Of a stretch of DNA of 21,595 bases, positions 16,216 through 21,509 are shown one piece after another. The stretch is from WJKP01 sp964531215 (lineage in GTDB: Bacteria; Patescibacteriota; Patescibacteriia; CAIXNZ01), in the NCBI GenBank assembly GCA_964531215.1, contig CAZHFK010000018.1, positions 1 through 21,595 of the forward strand. The letters run 5' to 3'. A model generated the notes under the pieces. The model searched no databases and was not told the DNA's origin. It was given only the letters and a program-made list of their open reading frames with translations. The position numbers and the translations under genes are program-made. Numbering within the stretch: position 1 is the first letter of the stretch; each line of letters begins with the position of its first letter.

Positions 16216-16632
16216 TCAAGGCGTTACAATAGATCCACAAGAAACATTTACTTGATCTGTTTGAGTTTCACGATAAACAGCAATAGTTAAAGGTAATTGG
16301 TCAAATAAATTTTTTAAAGATAAATCAATAACCGTTTCTGACTGCCCATTAATTAAAGGCGATAACGTATACATAATCTCTCCTGGTTGTTCACAAGAGC
16401 CTTTTAAAATATAAACTTGCTGAGCATAATTAGGTGAATTTGCTAAATTTATTATAATTCTTGTTTGATTATTTTCCGATACTAAAGCTGCGGAGCCAGA
16501 CTGATTAGAATTATTAAATTCTTGCATTGTGACTACTGTAGTTTCTGCAGGCAAAGTAAACCAATAAATAAGCGCGGCAATAATAATAAGTATTATTACA
16601 ATAAATATAATTAGTAAAATTTTTTTGCTCAT
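16216..16632 (-). CDS. Membrane-anchored small beta-rich protein, possibly CHRD/SOD-like fold
   Basis: The 138-residue protein has a basic start and a very hydrophobic helix (about 5-27), and the rest is probably outside the cell. The soluble part has alternating strands with VYILKGSCEQPGEIMYTLSPLINGQSETV and ends in VNVSCGSIVTP. This pattern (a glycine-serine-cysteine, then a proline-glycine, then an NG-S-ET turn, and a final CG) resembles small CHRD-like or superoxide-dismutase-like surface domains, so the two cysteines may be bonded. This is pattern recall, not a domain match. It is the first gene of the minus-strand run of anchored proteins. Confidence 0.7.
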   Translation of the reverse strand: MSKKILLIIFIVIILIIIAALIYWFTLPAETTVVTMQEFNNSNQSGSAALVSENNQTRIIINLANSPNYAQQVYILKGSCEQPGEIMYTLSPLINGQSETVIDLSLKNLFDQLPLTIAVYRETQTDQVNVSCGSIVTP

Positions 16633-16704
16633 TTTTTTAAAATTAATTGTTTTATTAATTATAGTTTAAGTTTAACTTTTTTAAGCTTTTTTTTCAATAA
16701 TAAC

Positions 16705-16733
16705 TTGACTTTAACTGTTTGTTTAATTATGCT
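16705..16733 (+). promoter_or_regulatory. Promoter of the zinc-ribbon gene
   Basis: TTGACT (16705-16710) and TATGCT (16728-16733) are 17 bases apart and lie 28 bases before the start codon. This leaves room for a 20-base leader carrying the strong ribosome binding site. Confidence 0.55.
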
Positions 16734-16761
16734 TAAATAATAACATTCAAGGAGGTATATC

Positions 16762-16935
16762 ATGCCGGAAATTATTTGCCAAGAAATACAAAAAAACAAC
16801 AAAAAATGTCAAATTTGCGGTCAGCCAGCCGGTTTAAAAATAAGTTATGGTGATTGTACTGTTAATTCTTGTTTAAAATGTCAAACCAAAACCATAGAAT
16901 TGATTTATACAATTGAAAGTAATTTCCAAGAATAA
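16762..16935 (+). CDS. 57-residue zinc-ribbon protein
   Basis: This gene is short but well supported. Its ATG follows a perfect AAGGAGGT (16749-16756) five bases before it. A near-consensus promoter lies upstream, and a terminator starts at the stop codon. The translation begins MPEIICQEIQKNNKKCQICG. Two CxxC knuckles (C16/C19 in CQIC and C37/C40 in CLKC) would bind one zinc ion; C6 and C32 are extra. No homologue is recalled. It could be a regulator or a rubredoxin-like protein, but nothing in the sequence decides. It is transcribed alone, divergent from the gene at 16216-16632, and its ribosome binding site is far stronger than those of most neighbours. Confidence 0.8.
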   Translation: MPEIICQEIQKNNKKCQICGQPAGLKISYGDCTVNSCLKCQTKTIELIYTIESNFQE

Positions 16936-16966
16936 ACCCAGTCTTTTTTTAAGACTGGGTTTTAAA
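16935..16966 (+). terminator. Terminator of the zinc-ribbon gene
   Basis: An 11-bp stem pairs AACCCAGTCTT (16935-16945) with AAGACTGGGTT (16951-16961) around a five-T loop, with a short T run after it. The stem starts at the last base of the stop codon. Confidence 0.85.
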
Positions 16967-17002
16967 TTTAATAAATCGCTAAAATAAATGCTTTTAGGAA
17001 AT

Positions 17003-17029
17003 GGGAAAGTAAAAATACTTTCCCGTTTT
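17003..17029. terminator. Hairpin downstream of the 17042 gene, possible terminator
   Basis: GGGAAAGTA (17003-17011) pairs perfectly with TACTTTCCC (17016-17024) around four A. On the plus strand GTTTTG follows; on the minus strand the downstream side is not T-rich. It may act as a weak terminator or a 3'-end stabiliser for the minus-strand gene that ends 18 bases away. Confidence 0.5.
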
Positions 17030-17041
17030 GATTTATAAAAA

Positions 17042-17332
17042 CTATTCAACAATTTTCAACTTGTAAGCGTTAACTCCTTTTCCTTTACCTTTGGTTGGTG
17101 TTGACAGTTGTAGAAAATGCCTACCGCAACGCCACTGAGCCAACCATTCAATGGTATAGGGGCCGGGACCAAGATAGTCTAAAGTGATTTTATTTGAGTT
17201 TGGTTCAAAAACTTCAACTTGATCCCCGACTCGTACTTTAGCGCTACCTCCTTTGCCGTCATGTACAAGAACTTCATCTACTGCTACCATTGTTGGTTTT
17301 TGCAGATCGACTTTAGTTAATCCCAAAACCAT
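17042..17332 (-). CDS. Small basic beta-rich hypothetical protein with a strong RBS
   Basis: I do not recognise this 96-residue protein. It is soluble and has no signal peptide. Strand-like segments alternate with glycine/proline turns (VHDGKGGSAKVRVGDQVEVF, YLGPGPYTIEWLA), consistent with a small beta-barrel. A glycine/lysine stretch (TKGKGKGVN) lies near the C-terminus. GGAGG sits six bases before the ATG, on the minus strand at about 17339-17343, one of only two such strong ribosome binding sites seen in the window. It lies 58 bases after the VOC gene and may share its transcript. Function is unknown. Confidence 0.75.
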   Translation of the reverse strand: MVLGLTKVDLQKPTMVAVDEVLVHDGKGGSAKVRVGDQVEVFEPNSNKITLDYLGPGPYTIEWLAQWRCGRHFLQLSTPTKGKGKGVNAYKLKIVE

Positions 17333-17390
17333 AACTAACCTCCTTTTCTTGTTTTTTGTTTATTTTCCTAAAAATATTTGTTTTCAAAAA

Positions 17391-17771
17391 TTATTTTTCA
17401 TAAAATTCTAAAGCAACACCGTTAGGATCGGTAGTAAAACAATAATAATGTCCACTAGCTCCAAGTTTTGATTCTGAAAATTGCAAGCCTTTATCTTTCA
17501 ATGTAGCTATTGTTTCTTTTAAATTATCAACTTCAAAAGCAAGGTGTCTAATTCCTCTAACTTTAATATCATCCAATGAATTGGAATTCTCTTTAAGATC
17601 CTTAAATTGCCATAGTTCTATTTGAAAATTATTTAATTTTATAAAAGTCGCGTATGCCGCCATATCCTCTCTTGCAAATTTTTTAACAATTTTAAATCCC
17701 AAAACTTGAGTATAAAATTTAACACTTTCTTCTAAATTATTAACGGTAATTGCTATATGATGAACTTTCAT
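17391..17771 (-). CDS. VOC-family (glyoxalase/bleomycin-resistance fold) protein
   Basis: The 126-residue protein shows the two beta-alpha-beta-beta-beta modules of the vicinal oxygen chelate superfamily. The four usual metal-ligand positions are filled by H5, E52, H76 and E122, as in glyoxalase I. The segments HHIAITVNNLEESVKFY, VLGFKIVKK, IRHLAFEVDNLKETI and TDPNGVALEFYE are typical. The reaction cannot be decided: lactoylglutathione lyase, dioxygenase and epimerase families all share this pattern. It lies directly beyond the last attC-like site, with its ATG 16 bases from the GTTATAC end, so it may be the last chromosomal gene before the cassette array. Confidence 0.9.
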   Translation of the reverse strand: MKVHHIAITVNNLEESVKFYTQVLGFKIVKKFAREDMAAYATFIKLNNFQIELWQFKDLKENSNSLDDIKVRGIRHLAFEVDNLKETIATLKDKGLQFSESKLGASGHYYCFTTDPNGVALEFYEK

Positions 17772-17786
17772 ATTTTTAAATTATAA

Positions 17787-17864
17787 GTATAACGTGCTGC
17801 GGCTCATGCGAAGTGTGGGATTTGCTGAAAGCAAAGACAGCATTTCGCATAGGCGCTGTTGTGC
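17787..17864 (-). repeat. attC-like site A (78-nt imperfect palindrome)
   Basis: On the minus strand it runs from GCACAAC (R''-like) to GTTATAC (R'-like). Inside, GCGCC and GCCGC arms are followed by the complementary TATGCGAAATGCTG and CAGCA...TTCGCAT arms. A second copy of the same length (18777-18854) differs at only a few positions. The boundary motifs, palindromic arms and position at a gene end fit an integron attC site; the assignment is inferred. Confidence 0.55.
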
Positions 17865-17917
17865 GAAGTAATTTAAATTTTTATATTCCTTGTTATTGAA
17901 TTATTTGGGGCTATTTT
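17861..17917. repeat. Left arm of a long inverted repeat around the methyltransferase
   Basis: This arm pairs with 18728-18780. Both arms share GTGC, an AATTTAAATTTTTAT block and AATTATTTGGGGCTATTTT in the same order. The left arm has a 13-base piece (17883-17895) that also occurs at 20260-20272, in the site next to the 174-residue protein. It encloses the whole methyltransferase gene. Confidence 0.75.
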
Positions 17918-17951
17918 TATTTATCAATTTTCTAAGTTAAATATTATTGAG

Positions 17952-18713
17952 TCAAATTTTTGCAATCAAGGTTATACTATCTCGAAGCCCTGGCCTAATG
18001 TGCTTAATTAATTTATAAAATAAGTCTAATATTCTTCCAAAAATACCATGAGGCTGTGGTGGTGGATAGTTAAAAAAAGTTTTTTTAACTATATGCATAT
18101 CGAGTGTTTTTAAAATTTCAGAAAGCTCGTAGTATGCGTATTCTCTAAAGTGGCCGGGGTTAGTTTTATTTTCACGAATTAATTCATATGGATGAATTCC
18201 TCTTAAAATTGCAATCCTTTTGTCAATTGATGTGGCGTTGGGGGTTTGAATAATAATAATCCCGTCTTCTTTGAGCAGATTTTTTAAAAAGCCTAGTACT
18301 AGTTTTGGTGATGTCGATAAATGTTCAATTACCTCCGCAATAATAATGATATCAAATTTTGGATTTCCTGGAAGGTCTTTGTCTGGTGTACTATCATTTA
18401 GGTCAAACTCAAAATAAGAATGGTGTCTATCTAGACCTACTGCTTTTGGGAAATGACCACCTCGATACTGCTCATCAGTACCAAAACCGAGAACAGAAAT
18501 TTTATCATCCAGTAAGTTTTTTAGTAAAAGTTCAGTAAAAAAAGAAGGACCGACATCTAGGATTTCCAATGGTTTATGATTTGATATTTTTTTAAGGTCT
18601 ATAACTGTGGTTAAAAGGTCAATATATCGCGAAGTATGGAAAGCCAAATATTCCATTGCTTCCTTATCAATGTTTTTATCTCTAAAATATTTTTGAATTT
18701 CTTCCCTAGTCAT
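17952..18713 (-). CDS. SAM-dependent methyltransferase (class I)
   Basis: The 253-residue protein has a Rossmann-type methyltransferase core. Motif I is LEILDVGPSFF (49-59), a variant of the usual glycine-rich loop. FDIIIIAEVIEHL is motif IV, with the EVIEHL typical of UbiE-like or Methyltransf_23 enzymes, and DGIIIIQTPN is the following strand. The C-terminal part (HFREYAYYELSEILKTLDMHIVKK) matches members that act on lipids, sugars or small molecules, so the substrate is unknown. It is the only recognisable enzyme in the array. It is enclosed by inverted repeat arms and by two nearly identical 78-nt attC-like sites, which points to movement as a unit. Confidence 0.85.
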   Translation of the reverse strand: MTREEIQKYFRDKNIDKEAMEYLAFHTSRYIDLLTTVIDLKKISNHKPLEILDVGPSFFTELLLKNLLDDKISVLGFGTDEQYRGGHFPKAVGLDRHHSYFEFDLNDSTPDKDLPGNPKFDIIIIAEVIEHLSTSPKLVLGFLKNLLKEDGIIIIQTPNATSIDKRIAILRGIHPYELIRENKTNPGHFREYAYYELSEILKTLDMHIVKKTFFNYPPPQPHGIFGRILDLFYKLIKHIRPGLRDSITLIAKI

Positions 18714-18727
18714 TTGATTTATTTCTT

Positions 18728-18780
18728 TAAAATAGCCCCAAATAATTAATTTAAAAATAAAAATTTAAATTATTTTGCAC
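18728..18780. repeat. Right arm of the long inverted repeat around the methyltransferase
   Basis: Reverse complement of most of 17861-17917, starting with AAAATAGCCCCAAATAATT and ending in GCAC. The GCAC continues into GCACAAC of site B, the exact complement of GTTGTGC at the other end. Such complementarity between the two ends of a cassette is expected for integron cassettes. Confidence 0.75.
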
Positions 18781-18854
18781 AACGTGCTGCGGCTCATGCG
18801 AGGTGCGGAATTTGCTGAAAGCAAAGACAGCATTTCGCATAGGCGCTGTTAGAC
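18777..18854 (-). repeat. attC-like site B (78-nt imperfect palindrome)
   Basis: This is a near-identical copy of site A, running on the minus strand from GTCTAAC to GTTGTGC. Arms and loop are the same as in site A except for about six changes, three of which fall in the terminal core motif. The end cores therefore vary while the body is constant, as in attC arrays. Confidence 0.55.
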
Positions 18855-18857
18855 GAA

Positions 18858-18893
18858 GTCGCGAAGCGACAAGGATAACAGCGGCGGAGCCGC
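18858..18893. repeat. Two GC-rich mini-hairpins with 3-nt loops
   Basis: GTCGC-GAA-GCGAC (18858-18870) and GCGGC-GGA-GCCGC (18881-18893) are perfect stems. On the minus strand the second is bracketed by GTCTAAC (18899-18905) and GTTATCC, so it may be a minimal attC-like site. No gene fits in the whole stretch 18714-19023; it is made of sites and hairpins only. Confidence 0.6.
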
Positions 18894-18898
18894 AGCAC

Positions 18899-18931
18899 GT
18901 TAGACAAAAGAGCGAAGCGATTTTGTCTAAC
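18899..18931. repeat. 33-nt near-perfect palindrome
   Basis: GTTAGACAAAA (18899-18909) is the exact complement of TTTTGTCTAAC (18921-18931), with an 11-base centre. Both ends are GTTAGAC/GTCTAAC, the R'/R'' pair of a cassette, so this could be an empty remnant cassette with no gene. Confidence 0.65.
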
Positions 18932-19017
18932 GTTTGCGTGTATCTGAAGTTTTTATTTCTCTTCCTTTTTATATTTTAAAAGAGAGAAATAAAAATTTGG
19001 GTGAGCAAGCGTTAAGA
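18925..19017 (-). repeat. attC-like site after the 78-residue gene
   Basis: On the minus strand it runs from TCTTAAC to GTTAGAC (93 nt). The ends TTAACGCTTGC and GCAAACGTTAG pair with one wobble. A 13-bp AT stem lies inside (18950-18962 with 18983-18995). The 26 bases at 18994-19019 recur exactly at 21145-21170. Confidence 0.55.
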
Positions 19018-19023
19018 ATTTTA

Positions 19024-19260
19024 TTATTTTTTATTTTTTATAATTAAGATGCCAATAACAATCAACGTGAACCCCGCAGAAATAAGTGCTATTGTGTCTT
19101 GACTGTAAAAATAAGCCGCACCTGAAATTGACTCACAACCAATTTTAGGTAAGCATAGTCCATCAGATGTTTTGTAGGAGAAACTAAATAGATTATAAGA
19201 TGCTATTAATGTACCGATAATTATAAAGATTTCGCCTAAATACTTTTTGATTGTTTTCAT
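19024..19260 (-). CDS. Small two-helix membrane protein (78 residues)
   Basis: I do not recognise it. The start was set at the ATG at 19260 (MKTIKKYLGEIF). The longer frame to 19374 would run through the attC-like arm and the end of the next gene and is unlikely. Two hydrophobic helices (about 8-26 and 55-74) flank a loop with two cysteines (CLPKIGC). Its ends resemble those of the 99-residue gene at 21175: the same GCTTGC-type sequence precedes both and the same 26 bases follow both. They may be two cargoes of the same kind of element. Confidence 0.65.
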   Translation of the reverse strand: MKTIKKYLGEIFIIIGTLIASYNLFSFSYKTSDGLCLPKIGCESISGAAYFYSQDTIALISAGFTLIVIGILIIKNKK

Positions 19261-19281
19261 AGATTTAAAAATAATTTTTAT

Positions 19282-19367
19282 TAGCTTGCGAACCAGATAT
19301 GCCGTGTTAGGCGATGTAAATTTCAATTTTTTGAATCTTAAAAAACAAACCACCAAATTATTAATCC
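19282..19367 (-). repeat. 86-nt repeat, copy 1, containing a half attC-like site
   Basis: This 86-nt segment covers the last nine codons and stop of the 88-residue gene, its trailer, and the arm GCCTAAC-ACGGCATATCTG (minus strand, 19294-19312). It recurs at 21510-21595 with three mismatches, all near the core motif (GTTAGGC against GTTATGT). Confidence 0.9.
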
Positions 19368-19604
19368 GATACAAGCTATTTGCCCAATCATCGCATAAAA
19401 TCCAATTAGTGAAAATAATAATTTCAGAATAGCGCTAAAAGTTTGCGCACTTCCGAGCCTGTCGGAACTTACCCATTGTCGAGTAAACAAATCAATTATC
19501 CCTGCAATTAAAACGGTCGCAGGAATCCACAGATAAGGTTGATTCGTGAAAAAACCTATTAATAAGACTATAACTGAGATTATTATTGCGAGATTGATTT
19601 TCAT
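19338..19604 (-). CDS. Small membrane protein (88 residues)
   Basis: I do not recognise this protein. It is almost wholly hydrophobic, with helices near 3-20, 24-40 and 60-84, joined by a short polar stretch (TRQWVSSDRLGSAQ). It ends in CIGLIIWWFVF. The last codons lie in the 86-nt repeat that also ends the window, so a second copy of this gene is expected beyond the right edge. On the minus strand the gene runs between GTTAGAC at its start side and GCCTAAC at its end side, which fits a cassette body. Confidence 0.7.
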   Translation of the reverse strand: MKINLAIIISVIVLLIGFFTNQPYLWIPATVLIAGIIDLFTRQWVSSDRLGSAQTFSAILKLLFSLIGFYAMIGQIACIGLIIWWFVF

Positions 19605-19637
19605 AATGTTTTTTTTAAAAAAATTAAAATTTATTTT

Positions 19638-19709
19638 GTCTAACTCGTTTAGGAATATTTGAAGTTCGCCGAAGTGTAACGAAGGCGAATTTGGATAAAT
19701 AATTTAAAA
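19638..19709 (-). repeat. Half attC-like site with hairpin, left of the 174-residue gene
   Basis: On the plus strand GTCTAAC (19638-19644) leads to GGAATATTTG (19652-19661). A hairpin follows (TTCGCC 19665-19670 with GGCGAA 19684-19689), then GATAAATAATTTAAAA (19694-19709). The first and last parts are complementary to 20257-20275 and 20242-20257. The repeat overlaps the stop codon of the 174-residue gene. Confidence 0.65.
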
Positions 19710-20228
19710 GTTTTTTAACAATTCTTCTCGCCAGTCTTTATTGTTGTATGACCAAATGGCTATCTCTGGATGATGAGCACTATATTTTTTACCCAATTCG
19801 TTTATTATTTCATCCTTTTCTTCCCCCCAATTTTTCTTTTTAGTGCTTAATATGCCACCCACCAATCCCTTAGACCAAAGTGTATCTAGCATTTTTTCAT
19901 CTTGTAGCATGTCGTAAGTTAAAAAACCATGCCCTACTGATCTGCAAAGATGAGTAATTATAAAAGGTATCAATACACACAATAAATACAATTTATTATT
20001 GTACACGATTGTCATAGTTAAAGAAAAAATAATCCAAATCCAAAAACTTGTAATAACCCAATATAGAATGTAAAAAAATTTCCAAATCAATTTCCCTTTT
20101 TTAAGTTTACCTAACCAACCACTAAACCATAAAAGCCAAACTTGAAAAGGATCCATAGATTTCTTGTAGGATATAAAAATTTTACTTTCTTTGTGTAATT
20201 CTTTTAGTTTTTGGAATTCCTTACTCAT
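19704..20228 (-). CDS. Two-helix membrane hypothetical protein (174 residues)
   Basis: I do not recognise it. A basic N-terminal part (MSKEFQKLKELHKESK on) precedes two hydrophobic segments (about 50-74 and 78-96), probably a helical hairpin, and a soluble C-terminal region rich in Trp and charged residues. The gene is enclosed by an inverted repeat at 19638-19709 and 20242-20275. This places it between the two halves of an attC-like site rather than between two sites. Integral membrane proteins with no homologue are typical cassette cargo, but nothing decides its role. Confidence 0.7.
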   Translation of the reverse strand: MSKEFQKLKELHKESKIFISYKKSMDPFQVWLLWFSGWLGKLKKGKLIWKFFYILYWVITSFWIWIIFSLTMTIVYNNKLYLLCVLIPFIITHLCRSVGHGFLTYDMLQDEKMLDTLWSKGLVGGILSTKKKNWGEEKDEIINELGKKYSAHHPEIAIWSYNNKDWREELLKNF

Positions 20229-20241
20229 AGTTGTTAAAAAT

Positions 20242-20275
20242 TTTTAAATTATTTATCAGATATTCCTTGTTAAGT
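20242..20275 (-). repeat. Half attC-like site right of the 174-residue gene
   Basis: Complement of the arm at 19638-19709. TTTTAAATTATTTATC (20242-20257) is a perfect 16-nt match to GATAAATAATTTAAAA, and CAGATATTCC (20257-20266) pairs at 9 of 10 positions with GGAATATTTG. It ends in GTTAAGT (20269-20275), which fits GTTRRRY. Confidence 0.7.
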
Positions 20276-20290
20276 GATGTGTCACCATTT

Positions 20291-21061
20291 TTACATTTCT
20301 TCTTTAAGCGTTTTTACATACTTTCGGAAATCTTTTATGTTGTATTGACGAGAATAATCTTTATTTCCGTATCTAGCTCCATTACGAATTTTGTAAAGAG
20401 TAAGCAGTAAAGTTTGAAAATTAGGAGAGAAAAATGAGTTTCCAATTGGACTTTTTAATTTTTCTTGCCTTTTATAATGGCTATTATTTGTTTTTTGAGC
20501 ATGAAGCAAAAATTTGGCATCAAGAATCAGTTCAGCAGTAGACCAGATTAGATAAACAAGGACGTGCGGACAATAATCTTTTTTTCGGAGCATAGTTTCA
20601 CATGCAGACAAAAATTCTTCTGCACGGCCGATTTTTTTCTTGGCGTTGCCTTGATTGTAGCGAAAATCAAAATTGAGAATCCACCAGTCTTTGTTGAACC
20701 TTAAAAGTAGAACTTTTGCAGAATTTTTATCCATTCCTTTTGATGGCCAGTTGACGCTTTTTATTTCTTTTAGCTCAACGGAAATATTTTTGCCAACATC
20801 TTCGGGTTTAATTTTAGGTTTTTTAAATTCAATTTCGATTTGAGCGTTATCTCCAAGTTTTATTTTAGGGTTTCTACCATCATCGAAAAGTTCAATAATC
20901 GTTGCCTCAAATTTTTGCTTGTCGAATTTTTGTCTCAGCTCTTTGTAGTATGGTTTGAGCCATATATCAAAGAACTGGTTTATAGTTCTTCCATAACCCT
21001 CATTTTTCTCGACTAAGTTGTTTGGTACTAAAACTGCCATAGGAAAATGGTGATATTTCAT
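20291..21061 (-). CDS. Hypothetical soluble protein, possibly degenerate HEPN-like C-terminus
   Basis: The 256-residue protein is not recognised as a whole. It is soluble and without signal peptide. An N-terminal alpha/beta region (about 20-130) ends near LLLRFNKDWWILNFDFRYN. The C-terminal region (about 145-256) is helical: RAEEFLSACETMLRKKDY, LVYLIWSTAELILDAKFLLHA and TLYKIRNGARYGN. The last segment resembles the catalytic helix of HEPN nucleases (Rx4-6H), but Tyr231 replaces the expected histidine, so it may be inactive or unrelated. The first ATG at 21061 overlaps the core of the attC-like site (GTTATATG); the ATG at 21040 (MAVLVPNN) is an alternative. It is a cassette-body gene. Confidence 0.7.
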   Translation of the reverse strand: MKYHHFPMAVLVPNNLVEKNEGYGRTINQFFDIWLKPYYKELRQKFDKQKFEATIIELFDDGRNPKIKLGDNAQIEIEFKKPKIKPEDVGKNISVELKEIKSVNWPSKGMDKNSAKVLLLRFNKDWWILNFDFRYNQGNAKKKIGRAEEFLSACETMLRKKDYCPHVLVYLIWSTAELILDAKFLLHAQKTNNSHYKRQEKLKSPIGNSFFSPNFQTLLLTLYKIRNGARYGNKDYSRQYNIKDFRKYVKTLKEEM

Positions 21062-21167
21062 ATAACGTGCTGCGGCATATCTGAGGTTGCGAGGTGAGCG
21101 TGGCGGTATAATTTTTGCAGAACAAACCGCCTAAGCGAACGAGCAATTTGGGTGAGCAAGCGTTAAG
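21060..21167 (-). repeat. attC-like site after the 99-residue gene
   Basis: On the minus strand it runs from TCTTAAC to GTTATAT, about 108 nt. Complementary arms lie inside: TTGC (21087-21090) with GCAA (21143-21146), and GGCGGT (21102-21107) with ACCGCC (21126-21131). GCATATCTG (21075-21083, plus strand) is the exact complement of CAGATATGC at 21522-21530, across the gene. Confidence 0.55.
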
Positions 21168-21174
21168 AATAAAA

Positions 21175-21474
21175 TTATTTTAATAATTGATCCTCAATTC
21201 TTTTTTGGCTGTCCTCGTACTCTCCGACTTTTCCATAAAACTTGATTGTTTTTCCGAAGCTTGGCACATAAAGCAAAAATGGGCCGTCATATTTACTTTT
21301 ATCTATTGGAGTTGAGCCGTCATCAATGAGCCAAGCGTTATCCTTTGATAGTTGCTCATAAACAAAGTCAGGGTTTTTACCTGCTTTTTTCCAAAATGCT
21401 AAATTACCATTCTTTACCATTACAAAATAGTAAAAGAGGACAGCCAAAATGATTATTGCGATTATGATGTACAT
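21175..21474 (-). CDS. Small single-helix membrane hypothetical protein (99 residues)
   Basis: I do not recognise it. One N-terminal hydrophobic helix (about 2-21) is followed by a polar region with FWKKAGKNPDFVYEQLSKDNAWLIDDG and a strand-rich end (GPFLLYVPSFGKTIKFYGKVG), probably soluble. The gene has no visible Shine-Dalgarno. It is flanked by GCTTGC-containing sequences on both sides and, further out, by exact complementary arms, so it lies inside a split attC-like site like the genes at 19024 and 19704. Confidence 0.68.
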   Translation of the reverse strand: MYIIIAIIILAVLFYYFVMVKNGNLAFWKKAGKNPDFVYEQLSKDNAWLIDDGSTPIDKSKYDGPFLLYVPSFGKTIKFYGKVGEYEDSQKRIEDQLLK

Positions 21475-21509
21475 GTTTTTTATTGATAGTTTATAAAAAT
21501 GATTTTATT

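Noticed and set aside
17861..18780. Insertion sequence
   Set aside because: Terminal inverted repeats are present, but the enclosed gene is a methyltransferase and no transposase or target duplication is seen.
17787..18931. CRISPR array
   Set aside because: The repeats are long palindromes at gene ends, with genes between them, not short direct repeats with regular spacers.
19261..19374. Extended N-terminus of the 78-residue membrane protein
   Set aside because: It would translate through the attC-like arm and overlap the end of the next gene; the ATG at 19260 gives a normal membrane protein start.
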